This document shows, piece after piece, positions 1 through 7,888 of a stretch of 16,727 bases of DNA. The position numbers and the translations under genes are program-made. The notes beneath the pieces were generated by a model. It saw nothing but the letters and a program-made list of their open reading frames with translations, was not told the DNA's origin and made no database searches. Numbering within the stretch: the first letter of the stretch is position 1; each line of letters opens with the position of its first letter. The stretch is from Candidatus Sumerlaeota bacterium (GTDB taxonomy: Bacteria > Sumerlaeota > Sumerlaeia > JADFCT01): the NCBI GenBank assembly GCA_026398575.1, contig JAPLSP010000715.1, positions 1-16,727 on the forward strand. The letters run 5' to 3'.

Positions 1-3000
1 GTATTCATGAGCACTTGAACCGTGCGCGACTGATTCCCGGCAAACTCGGCGCCGTCTATCAACCACCGATAAAATAAATTCCCATTCGGCGCTCCAAGCG
101 GCGCCGTCAACGTCACGGTTGTTCCATGATAATAGAAGCGTGAGAATTGCGTCATCCCGCTACCATCGCCGTTGTTGTCAAGCGGGCTGACAGTCATCAA
201 AATGCCACTGTTGGGACTCATCGAGGCCACGGTTAGCGTGCGGCGTTCTGTCCAATTGAGCATGATCGAACCACTCGCGCCGCCAAAGCCGTCCACTGCG
301 ATCCGGTATTGGACCCCTGCTTGCGCGGTAAAAATAAGGCCACTGTTCCCATTCGCGCTCCCATCGTCATCATTCGCAGCCACCTGCGTGAGAGCGCTTA
401 CGCTGGCGCCCGTATATATCGAGAACAGCGTGTTGAAATCGCTGCCGTGTGTATCAAAAATATACGCTCCTGTCTCCGGCGCGGTCCATTTCCACCAGAC
501 GGACGCGCCCCCCGCATTGCCGGCATGATTCGGTTCGCCGGATTCTTTTGTCCCAAGTCTATTTGCGCCTCTCGTCGAGCTGGCGACTCCCGCGATGATG
601 GAGGCGCTTGAGAAGCTGTCATTCACGGGAAGCAGGCTGGACCAAGAGGCTTCGTATGCGCCGATGTCATAGGCGTTTGCTCCTTCGATCCCCATTCCTG
701 GAATGTCCAACGGACGGGCATTGCCTTCCATATCCATTGCTGGCGCGGCTGCGCTTGTGCCAGCGTCAATCGCAGCCGAAGGATACTCAAGATGATAATC
801 GGCGATTACATACGACGAGCCGGAATACACCCAGCTGCTAAGATCGCCTTGCGCCATAATTTGGCTGGCGGTATTGCTCAAGATAAGCGCTTGCGAATTG
901 CTGCTTAAATTAGGGGCAATTAGCCGTCCCGCGAGGGAAAGAGAAGCGAAGGGGGCGCGGCTGTCCGTCAAGACGGTCTGTTTGAGCGATGAGTCATAAG
1001 CAGGCGCCGTTGTCCATGTTCCTGTTATCGCCAAGGTCCCATCCATTTTAAATTTAGGCGATCCACTGACGTTGCCGCTATTGCCGGGCAGGGCGTTGAT
1101 CGCCGCCGCGCCCGTTATGCTTGCAGTATTTTCGTCGCAGTAATCGCCATCCGGATTTCCGTTGAAAAGGCAATTTTTGACCACGGGATCCGCATTGACG
1201 CTTTGCTCATAGATTGCCTGGCGTGTATTGCGGGCAAAGATTGTATTCGTGATCGCCGGCGAAGAATAATTCTGACATAGGATTCCTCCGCCGCTGGAAA
1301 TGGCGCTATTATCGGAGACCGTGCAGTTGATGAAGGACGGATAGGGAGCGGATGAATTGTTGCAGAATGCTCCGCCGCCATATTGGCTTGCCTGGTTCCC
1401 GCTGATAATGCAGTTAATGAAATTGGCATTGGATGCATTGGCGTAAACGCCGCCGCCCGATGGCGCGGTATTGCCTGAAATCCGGCAGTTTGAAAAAGCA
1501 GGGGCGCCGCCGCTGATATATATGCCGCCTCCGTTGGTGGCGCTATTGCCGCTGATGGCGCAATTCACGATCCGGGGCGAAGCGGTGAGAAAGTAGATGC
1601 CTCCGCCTGACGAAGCGGAGTTGTTTGCAATGGAGCAATTGGCGATTAAACACGAGGCATTCAGCCCCTTGCAATAGACGCCTCCTCCTGCGGCCGGATT
1701 CATCGCGCTTCCCGCGATCATAAATCCATCCAGGACAGCGGTGGTGATAGTGTCCATTTTTATCGTGGGATAGCCCGTTGACCATGACTTGATCGAAGTG
1801 ACGTTAGAAGTGATATTCCGTTCGCCCAAGCTGGACTCGGTTCCCGCAAAACCTCCGTAAATCGCTATATCACTTCCCAGAGTGATACATGCATAGTATG
1901 CCCCTGTTGCGACCCATACCTCGGGGACACTATAATGTATGGCAATCGAATTTGCTTCGGAAATGCTTGTCAGGGCATTGGGCCAATCGAAACCTGTTTG
2001 GAGTCCCGTCGCGTTCTGGTTCACATACACGCGGGAACCGCTGAAAGAGGAGACCACATGCGTTCTACTATCTGCGCTGGCCGGCGCTGATTCGACGTTC
2101 CCGGCTTTGTCCGTAGCGATCGTGTAAAACTCATAAATGCCATCGCCACCGGTCAGGGCGCTATTGAAAGAGATTGGGCTGTTGGATATGGAATAGGTCG
2201 TCATGGCGTCCGGATATTGGGTCCATGATCCGCCATTTAGCCTGTAGAATAATCGTATCTCCTTGAGGCCGCTGTCGTCGTCATAAGCGGAGAATGCGAC
2301 ATTGAAGGCCGCTGTGTAGGTAAGAGACGCAAGCGAGGAAACAGATGAAACAGGAGCGACGCCATCGTCGGTCCCCGGTTGATAAGCCGCGGAAGCTTCA
2401 TAAGCGCCAATATCCACTTTCCCATCGCTGCCGGGACGGAGATTGCCTTCGAAATCCTTTGAAGGCGCATAGCTCTGATTTCCACGATCCAGCGCCCGCG
2501 AACCATCTCTGAGATGATAATCCACGATTTTGTATGTGGCGCCTTGGGTTGTATAGGATCGGGCATCCCCAACGACAACCATTGTTGTGGCGCTGTTGCT
2601 GACAATATAGAGCTGGGGGAGATTGCTGACGTTGGGTGTGATGAGCTTCCCGGCCAGCGCGTTTGGCGCGAAGCTGGCAGCGGCATCAACAAGCGCGCTG
2701 CGGTAGGCGTTTGGATCATACGCCGGCGCCGCGGTCCAAGTCCCGGTGGTTCCGGATGGGCCATCCATGACGAACATTGCGGAACCGCTCCAATTGCCGC
2801 CGTTGCCTGATACGGCATTGATATTGTCCGCGCCGCGTCTTAGTATCCCGCCTTTTTCCAAGTAGTCCTTTCCGCCATTATCAAAAAGACAATTGATGAT
2901 TTTGGCGTGCACGAAATCTCCGCTATCCCCGTCCTCATAAATTGCGTTTCCCTCATTACCTTCAAAGATACAATTATAGATATCGGTGTAGTTATGGTCA

Positions 3001-5447
3001 TAAAAACAATAAAGCGCTGCGAATGCCTTATTCCTGCTGATCGTGCAGTTTTCAAAATCTGGATATGAATACGATCCTCCATCCATTGCTCTGCCCTCAT
3101 TGCCACTGATGATGCAATTATAAAAGCGCAGATACGCAAAATAGGGGGTCCAGGAGTTGTGCCTTACGCCTGCGCCTTTGTTGCCGCTGATGACACAGTT
3201 TGTGAAATCTGCGTAAGATATGGAAGCATAAACGCCGCCTTTGTCATTGCCGCTGATCGAGCAGCTGGTAATGAGCAAGCTGGAACTGTACAAATTTATA
3301 CCACCGCCGTAAGATGAAGTGCCGTTGCCAATAATATCACAGTTTATGATGGTATTTGTCTGATCCGCATTGCTGCAGGCGATACCATGATCGCTTCCAC
3401 CAGTTATGGTAAAACCGTCAATAATAACCGTGGTTACGCTATCCAAGGTCACTGTTGCCCAACTGTTGCCGCTCGATGGCGTTGTGCCGCCATCAATGAT
3501 GGTCGTATTGGCCTTGATATCGCGCTTTGTAAGGGAGGTTTCAGTTCCTGCGAATCCACCATACAAGGACACGTTGGAGCGCATGGTAAGCGATGTGACG
3601 TAAGTTCCTTGCTTGACCCAGATTTGATGGTAGTTTGAATTGGCATTGATGGCTGCTTGCATCGTGCGTTTGGACGTCGCCCAGGACAAGCCGTCATTGA
3701 GGTCGCTGCCGGCGGCGCCATCCACGTAAAACGGCCCGGACGTGGCGGCATTATACATTGCCGTCATTGTGGTGTCGGCATTCACGGTCACGAGAATGCT
3801 TTTATTTTCCTGGCCTTCAAAACCGGCGCCATTTTTCAACCATTTCAGGAAGGTATCGCCATTGGCCGTGTTTGGCGCCGTCAGCGTGACAGTTGTGTCC
3901 GCGTTATAATCCCGAGTGAACTGCGTGGTCCCATTCGTCAACCCGCTAAAGTCCGCTCCACTGACGGAGATGGCTACGCCGCTGTCCGGATTCAGCGAAG
4001 TGACGGTGAGAGTTGGCAGGACAGGGCTGTATATCGCGGTCAAGATATGATCGACGTCCATGCTCACTTGCACAGCTGTGTTGGTGTTGCCTGTGAAATC
4101 ATATCCGTCCTTGAGCCATTTCACAAAGGTTTGAGTTCCTCCAACCGTTGCCGGCGCTTGCAGATTGACAACGGTATTGACATCAAAAATCCTGGTAAAT
4201 TGCGTTGGCGCATTGCCGTAATTTCCATTTCTATCCGCCGGATAGCTCCAAATGGACACTGCATTGGTCGGATTTTTTGACGCCACTATCAGGGTTTGAA
4301 CTTTTGCCCAATTTAGGTTTATATTGCCTACCATATCCGCATTGCTATCTACGGCAATTTTATAGGTGACACCCGATTGAGCCGAAAGAGATACCAGGCT
4401 GAGGTAGTTCTGATTATTGCTTGCTTGCAATACCAAAGCATTTACACGTGATCCCGTATATATGGCAAGATATCGAATCGTAGCAGGGTTTGGAGGGCGG
4501 CCTGAGTAGCTTACGCCATCAAACCAGTAGATCCCGGTCTCAGGCGCCGTCCAAGACCACCAGATAGAAGCGCCGCCGCTGTTTCCAGCATGATTCGGTT
4601 CGCCGGGCTCCTTGGTGGCGTTGAGGTTTGTTCCCGATACCGTTCCGGTTGTACCGGAAATCACGATAGCGCTAGAAAAATCGTCATTCACGACAGCGTA
4701 AAGAGCCGTCATCGTATGGTTGATATCCATATTGATTTGAGCCGCGGTATTTTTATTGCCTGAAAAATCCGCGCCATCTATTTGCCATTTTCGAAAAACA
4801 TTTCCTTCCGCAGTGGCTGGCGCCGTCAACGTCACCGTAGTTCGGAAGTTATAGCTTCGGGTGAATTGCGTAGTCCCATCCCCTTGACCCCCATTATCCA
4901 AGGGACTTACAGAAATCGAAGTCCCACTATCCGGATTTGAAGAAGCCACCGTCAGAGTCGGGGTTGCATTTGCATCCCAATTCAGACAAAGGGCGCCGGT
5001 TTTATCTGAAGGCAGAGAGTCCAAAACGATTCGATAAGTGACGCCTGCTTGAGCGCAAAAACTAGCTTCGCAGTAATGCATAGGTCCCAAGTAAGTATAA
5101 TCGCTCGCCACTGTCGTTAGGGCTGTTACGGTGGTACCTGTATATACGCCCAGCAGCAAACCGGAAACATATTTTGTGTCCATCACGCAGAATCCATCCG
5201 CAGGCGCCGTCCATGACCACCATACCGAATGCCCGCCAGGAAATCCCGCATGATTGGGTTCGCCAGGTTCTTTGGTCGCCTCGACATTCGTGCCTGTTGT
5301 TGATCCGGAGACGCCCGTGAGCACGTAAGCGTCGGCGAAGTTGTCATTCCCTGGCGCGCTGGCGGAAACAATGCATGGCAATGATAGATCGAAAAAGGCA
5401 AGCATGATAACGAAAAAGAATTTTGGAAATCTTATGGCAAAATACAT
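1..5447 (-). CDS. Giant secreted modular protein, two beta-helix domains (3' end outside window)
   Basis: The frame is open from ATG at 5447 to the left edge: 1815 complete codons and no stop, so the C-terminus is missing. GGAGGGAG lies 8 bases before the ATG. Residues 1-31 form a Sec signal peptide (F/I/L-rich core, V-S-A-S-A end). Modules by approximate residue: 34-157 beta-sandwich module A1 (E-P-G-E-P-N-H-A-G, then W-W-S-W-T-A-P); 161-253 InlB-like repeat B1 (T-L-T-V-A-S, T-Q-F-T-R, F-R-K-W); 254-383 A2; 383-473 B2; 474-566 B3; 568-1023 right-handed beta-helix with I-S-G-N rungs, ending D-I-G-A-Y-E-A-S (choice-of-anchor Q-like); 1025-1131 Ig-like linker; 1133-1603 second beta-helix with N-S-A..G-G-G-I-Y rungs and the same ending; 1608-1736 A3; 1737 onward B4. 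Such proteins are exported and act as adhesins or polysaccharide-binding or -degrading surface proteins. No catalytic motif is visible. The exact function is unknown; a sorting signal may lie outside the window. Confidence 0.88.
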   Translation of the reverse strand, partial: MYFAIRFPKFFFVIMLAFFDLSLPCIVSASAPGNDNFADAYVLTGVSGSTTGTNVEATKEPGEPNHAGFPGGHSVWWSWTAPADGFCVMDTKYVSGLLLGVYTGTTVTALTTVASDYTYLGPMHYCEASFCAQAGVTYRIVLDSLPSDKTGALCLNWDANATPTLTVASSNPDSGTSISVSPLDNGGQGDGTTQFTRSYNFRTTVTLTAPATAEGNVFRKWQIDGADFSGNKNTAAQINMDINHTMTALYAVVNDDFSSAIVISGTTGTVSGTNLNATKEPGEPNHAGNSGGASIWWSWTAPETGIYWFDGVSYSGRPPNPATIRYLAIYTGSRVNALVLQASNNQNYLSLVSLSAQSGVTYKIAVDSNADMVGNINLNWAKVQTLIVASKNPTNAVSIWSYPADRNGNYGNAPTQFTRIFDVNTVVNLQAPATVGGTQTFVKWLKDGYDFTGNTNTAVQVSMDVDHILTAIYSPVLPTLTVTSLNPDSGVAISVSGADFSGLTNGTTQFTRDYNADTTVTLTAPNTANGDTFLKWLKNGAGFEGQENKSILVTVNADTTMTAMYNAATSGPFYVDGAAGSDLNDGLSWATSKRTMQAAINANSNYHQIWVKQGTYVTSLTMRSNVSLYGGFAGTETSLTKRDIKANTTIIDGGTTPSSGNSWATVTLDSVTTVIIDGFTITGGSDHGIACSNADQTNTIINCDIIGNGTSSYGGGINLYSSSLLITSCSISGNDKGGVYASISYADFTNCVISGNKGAGVRHNSWTPYFAYLRFYNCIISGNEGRAMDGGSYSYPDFENCTISRNKAFAALYCFYDHNYTDIYNCIFEGNEGNAIYEDGDSGDFVHAKIINCLFDNGGKDYLEKGGILRRGADNINAVSGNGGNWSGSAMFVMDGPSGTTGTWTAAPAYDPNAYRSALVDAAASFAPNALAGKLITPNVSNLPQLYIVSNSATTMVVVGDARSYTTQGATYKIVDYHLRDGSRALDRGNQSYAPSKDFEGNLRPGSDGKVDIGAYEASAAYQPGTDDGVAPVSSVSSLASLTYTAAFNVAFSAYDDDSGLKEIRLFYRLNGGSWTQYPDAMTTYSISNSPISFNSALTGGDGIYEFYTIATDKAGNVESAPASADSRTHVVSSFSGSRVYVNQNATGLQTGFDWPNALTSISEANSIAIHYSVPEVWVATGAYYACITLGSDIAIYGGFAGTESSLGERNITSNVTSIKSWSTGYPTIKMDTITTAVLDGFMIAGSAMNPAAGGGVYCKGLNASCLIANCSIANNSASSGGGIYFLTASPRIVNCAISGNSATNGGGIYISGGAPAFSNCRISGNTAPSGGGVYANASNANFINCIISGNQASQYGGGAFCNNSSAPYPSFINCTVSDNSAISSGGGILCQNYSSPAITNTIFARNTRQAIYEQSVNADPVVKNCLFNGNPDGDYCDENTASITGAAAINALPGNSGNVSGSPKFKMDGTLAITGTWTTAPAYDSSLKQTVLTDSRAPFASLSLAGRLIAPNLSSNSQALILSNTASQIMAQGDLSSWVYSGSSYVIADYHLEYPSAAIDAGTSAAAPAMDMEGNARPLDIPGMGIEGANAYDIGAYEASWSSLLPVNDSFSSASIIAGVASSTRGANRLGTKESGEPNHAGNAGGASVWWKWTAPETGAYIFDTHGSDFNTLFSIYTGASVSALTQVAANDDDGSANGNSGLIFTAQAGVQYRIAVDGFGGASGSIMLNWTERRTLTVASMSPNSGILMTVSPLDNNGDGSGMTQFSRFYYHGTTVTLTAPLGAPNGNLFYRWLIDGAEFAGNQSRTVQVLMN

Positions 5448-5455
5448 GTATGTTT

Positions 5456-5479
5456 CTCCCTCCACTATAGCAAATTATA
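5456..5479 (-). promoter_or_regulatory. Ribosome binding site and possible -10 box of the giant gene
   Basis: On the minus strand, GGAGGGAG (5456-5463) is a strong Shine-Dalgarno 8 bases before ATG 5447, and it fixes that start. A perfect TATAAT (5474-5479) lies just upstream and would give a leader of about 20 bases. The best -35 candidate, TTGAAA at 5500-5505, is 20 bases away, which is too far for a good match. The ribosome binding site is well supported and the -10 box is tentative. Confidence 0.45.
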
Positions 5480-5564
5480 ACGGTTCTTAAAAACATACTT
5501 TTCAAATACTTCTATTGCACTTGATTTATCCGAAAGTCAAGGCAAAAAGATCAATTTTTAGGGC

Positions 5565-5591
5565 GGGGTGCAGGACCTCCTGACCCACCCC
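5565..5591 (-). terminator. Possible rho-independent terminator after the GH16 gene
   Basis: GGGGTG+CAGG (5565-5574) pairs with CCTG (5579-5582) and CACCCC (5586-5591), with an ACCT loop and a three-base bulge. Read on the minus strand, the stem is followed by a T-containing stretch that includes a run of five T's, but not immediately. Its position, about 75 bases after the GH16 stop and before the promoter of the giant gene, suits a terminator separating the two units. The bulge and delayed T run make this tentative. Confidence 0.35.
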
Positions 5592-5666
5592 CGGTCAATA
5601 AGAAAACAACGCAAATTTAAACCCATTTTCAGAAAGGCGCGCTTTCTCTATCGGTCATACTTGTCT

Positions 5667-7388
5667 CTATTCTACCATGTATTGATAAATCCTGACCCAA
5701 TCCACATCCATACTCGTCCCATCAAGGGCGTCGGTGATGCGGCCGGCCCAGCGGAGGACGGCGGAACTGAGGCGCAGGGGGGCGGTGTCGCGGCAGAAGT
5801 CGTGGTTGGCGCGGCGGACTTCTTGGCCGTTGAAGTACCAGACGATCTCATTTTCATTCCACTCGGCGGCGTATATGTTAAAGTCATCGCTCAAATCCTC
5901 CGGCGCGCGCCATGACTTGCCGCTCGCTGTGTGCGTCCCGGACCATTTGTGAAGGGTCATGGCGCTTTCGTTGGGGTAGTGCGCTTCGGTGATGTCTATT
6001 TCGAAGTGGTTGGGCTCGGTGGATTTCTTCTGCGTCATCAGCCAGAAGGCGTTGTTCAGGCCGGGGGCTTTGGCTATTCTCATGCGCGCCTCGAAGTAGC
6101 CGTATTGCTGCTTGAAGGTTTTGGTCCAGATATTGCCGGTTGTCCATTCTTTGCCGCCGCGGTTTTCCTTGCGCGTCAGCAGGCGCAAGAGGCCATCCTT
6201 GACTTCCACGTTTTCCGGCCAGCGGCTTGAAAAGATGTGCCCGGGCGAACCGGACTCGACTGCCCAGACGTCGCGGTCAAGGCCGGCGCCGTTGAACTCT
6301 TCGCGGAAGGTCATTTCCCATTTGGCATGAGGGGGCGGGCCGGATTGAATCACGGTTTTGAGGAAGCGATGGAGGAGGACGGCGGCTTCGGCACGCGTGG
6401 GCTGTGACGCGCCGGCAGAGATGCCGGCGCTCCCAGTTGTGAGATACTCCAGAAGCGCGAAAGGGGCCTTTTCGGTTCCGGCATCGGCGCTGGGGGGAGC
6501 TGTAATAAGAAGGGTTGGGGCGGACGGGGTGGACGGGGAGATGAGCCAATCCAAGCGCTTACCGCTGGTATGGGCGGCTTGGGAGAGGAGGAGGGCGATG
6601 GTTTCGCGGGTCAGATTTTTCCCGGAGTTGGGTGAAAGGACCGGCGCCGACAAAGTTGTTAAACTGCCGTAAGTCTGAGCTTTTTCCAGCCATTGCATGA
6701 AATCTTCAGATTTGATGGGCTGATCAGGGAAGAAGGTTTTGTCAGCGGGGACGGGGATGATGCCTTGCGCGGCCAGTGATTCGATCTCCCTCCTGGCCCA
6801 ATGCCCCGCCATATCCTTGAACTCGGCTTTTGAGAGCGGAGGTTTTTCGCTGTCCAGCGCCTCCGGTTCATCGAGAAGGATGGACACCAACGGCGCGGCA
6901 GCGGCGGCATTTTTGGAATCGCTGAGAATGTCGAAGCGCACGGCGCAGGCGCGGGTATTGCCGGATTTGGCGATTTTGGTCAGGCATACGCATTCGCTGT
7001 CTGCGCCTGAAAAATCGTAGGTGCCCAGGTTCACCCATTCCGACGGGCCTTTTGTGAAGTCCACATACTTCGTGTCAGTCGTCTTCTGATGGGCGATCTC
7101 GATCCGGACTTTGGGATCGGCGCCTTCGGTGTGGACCACCTTATAGATCCAAACCTGCGCGCGCACGGGACTGTTGAACGCCGGCTTCCAAATCGCGGAA
7201 GCGCCCGTCTGCGGCGTCCAGTAGGTGGTCTTGGCCGGCTGATGCCCCTGCACGCCGCTGAGTTTCCACTCGCCGCTGAGAGTATAGCTCGGCCCGGTTT
7301 TTGCTTCGGAAGTTAGGGGGAATAACAGAATCGCTAATGAGATAATGGCGGCGGATAACGCACAAATCTTTGATGGGTGAGCAACCAT
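5667..7388 (-). CDS. Secreted golvesin-like / SLH / GH16 glycoside hydrolase
   Basis: A 573-residue exported enzyme. The frame is open up to 7607, but ATG 7388 is chosen because it starts a clear signal peptide (M-V-A-H-P-S-K, hydrophobic core, T-S-E-A end). Residues about 30-155 look like a golvesin-type beta-sandwich (W-V-N-L-G-T-Y-D-F, A-V-R-F-D). Residues 190-235 are an SLH repeat (F-K-D-M-A-G-H-W, G-I-I-P, F-F-P-D), with weaker SLH-like segments near 255-280 and 325-342. Residues about 353-570 are a GH16 domain with the beta-bulge active-site motif E463-I-D465-I-T-E468 (nucleophile, helper Asp, acid/base) and a typical D-W-V-R-I-Y C-terminal strand. GH16 enzymes retain configuration and cleave beta-1,3- or beta-1,4-glucans and galactans; the substrate cannot be read here. 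SLH repeats usually attach proteins to the cell-wall layer, so the enzyme may stay on the surface. It is divergent from the GH99-like gene and ends with TAG. Confidence 0.9.
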   Translation of the reverse strand: MVAHPSKICALSAAIISLAILLFPLTSEAKTGPSYTLSGEWKLSGVQGHQPAKTTYWTPQTGASAIWKPAFNSPVRAQVWIYKVVHTEGADPKVRIEIAHQKTTDTKYVDFTKGPSEWVNLGTYDFSGADSECVCLTKIAKSGNTRACAVRFDILSDSKNAAAAAPLVSILLDEPEALDSEKPPLSKAEFKDMAGHWARREIESLAAQGIIPVPADKTFFPDQPIKSEDFMQWLEKAQTYGSLTTLSAPVLSPNSGKNLTRETIALLLSQAAHTSGKRLDWLISPSTPSAPTLLITAPPSADAGTEKAPFALLEYLTTGSAGISAGASQPTRAEAAVLLHRFLKTVIQSGPPPHAKWEMTFREEFNGAGLDRDVWAVESGSPGHIFSSRWPENVEVKDGLLRLLTRKENRGGKEWTTGNIWTKTFKQQYGYFEARMRIAKAPGLNNAFWLMTQKKSTEPNHFEIDITEAHYPNESAMTLHKWSGTHTASGKSWRAPEDLSDDFNIYAAEWNENEIVWYFNGQEVRRANHDFCRDTAPLRLSSAVLRWAGRITDALDGTSMDVDWVRIYQYMVE

Positions 7389-7625
7389 TGTTGAAGCGCC
7401 TTTCTTTAGAGCGTCACTAAAATGATCTGCCTTGACCTCGGGCGATGATCTGAGCGAAATATCACCGCGACGCATCGCTTGCGACAGTATCATCGAAAAG
7501 AGCCGGCCCGACGCAAGCGTGATCCGGGTATGCCAAAAACACGGACAGCATCCCAAAGGTAAGACAGGAAGTTGCTGTTCACAAGTTGACAAAACAATGG
7601 ATGACAAAATAATGAGAATTCCCTT

Positions 7626-7810
7626 GTCAGAAAGATTTTTGAGTCAGGAAAATTTTTAAGTCATAAATAATTTTATTATAAAATTATTCTGACTTATAGG
7701 AATTGGATAAAAGATTTAATATATTATTGATAGGACGTAATATAAACAGGATTGAAGTCAGAATAAATATATCCTGACTCTAATATATCCTGTCAATAAT
7801 ATATCCTGAC
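7626..7810. repeat. Eight-copy GTCAGRA-type motif array in two opposed short-period blocks
   Basis: Forward copies start at 7626, 7643 and 7660 (exact 17-bp period; GTCAG or GTCAT followed by A/T) and at 7757. Reverse copies occupy 7681-7693, 7766-7778, 7782-7794 and 7798-7810; the last three have an exact 16-bp period and read AATATATCCTG(A/T)C. The consensus is about GTCAGRAWAWWTT, followed or preceded by AT-rich sequence. The pattern suits multiple binding sites for a dimeric regulator or a degenerate tandem repeat. No regulator gene is adjacent. The motif copies are directly visible; the regulatory role is inference. Confidence 0.6.
7660..7693. repeat. 34-bp AT-rich inverted repeat
   Basis: AATAATTTTA and TAAAATTATT form perfect 10-bp arms around TTA. 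Outer GTCAT and CTGAC extend the symmetry with one mismatch. The element joins one forward and one reverse copy of the motif in the array, so it could be a two-half-site operator. It has no GC-rich stem, so it is not a convincing terminator. Confidence 0.5.
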
Positions 7811-7840
7811 TTGTATTAATTGATTGTGGCTTGAATTTAA

Positions 7841-7878
7841 TATACTGAATGCGGCTCTTTCAATTCCATTATAGGGAG
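7841..7878 (+). promoter_or_regulatory. Possible -10 box and ribosome binding site of the GH99-like gene
   Basis: TATACT (7841-7846) is a reasonable -10 hexamer. TTGATT at 7820-7825 is a possible -35, but the spacing is only 15 bases. GGGAG (7874-7878) lies 10 bases before ATG 7889. The two nearer ATGs at 7879 and 7885 are out of frame with the signal peptide, so 7889 is the start. The motif array ends about 10 bases before the putative -35, a natural place for a repressor or activator. Confidence 0.35.
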
Positions 7879-7888
7879 ATGGCATGCC

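Larger units (their letters stand above)
5448..5666. other. Intergenic region between GH16 gene and giant gene
   Basis: This 219-bp spacer lies between two minus-strand genes. It holds the GH16 gene's 3' flank, a small inverted repeat AGAAAG-GCGCG-CTTTCT (5631-5647) about 20 bases past the GH16 stop, the terminator-like hairpin at 5565-5591, and the giant gene's leader. No small ORF is supported. Confidence 0.6.
7389..7888. other. Divergent intergenic region between GH16 and GH99-like genes
   Basis: No gene is supported in these 500 bp. The GH16 frame extends without a stop to 7607, but the extension has no signal-peptide logic and is unlikely to be translated. The part from about 7620 to 7860 is strongly AT-rich and carries the repeated GTCAGRA-type motifs listed separately. 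Both neighbours encode secreted carbohydrate-active proteins reading away from here, so shared control from this region is plausible. Confidence 0.6.

Noticed and set aside
2237..4280. Several 80-207 codon frames on both strands inside 2237-4280
   Set aside because: All overlap the continuous frame of the giant protein, whose domain motifs are coherent throughout.
5685..5697. Ninth copy of the GTCAGGA-type motif near the GH16 stop
   Set aside because: It lies in the coding sequence of the conserved V-R-I-Y strand of GH16, so the match is explained by the protein.
7626..7810. CRISPR array
   Set aside because: Units repeat every 16-17 bp with almost no spacer and in both orientations; no cas genes are present.
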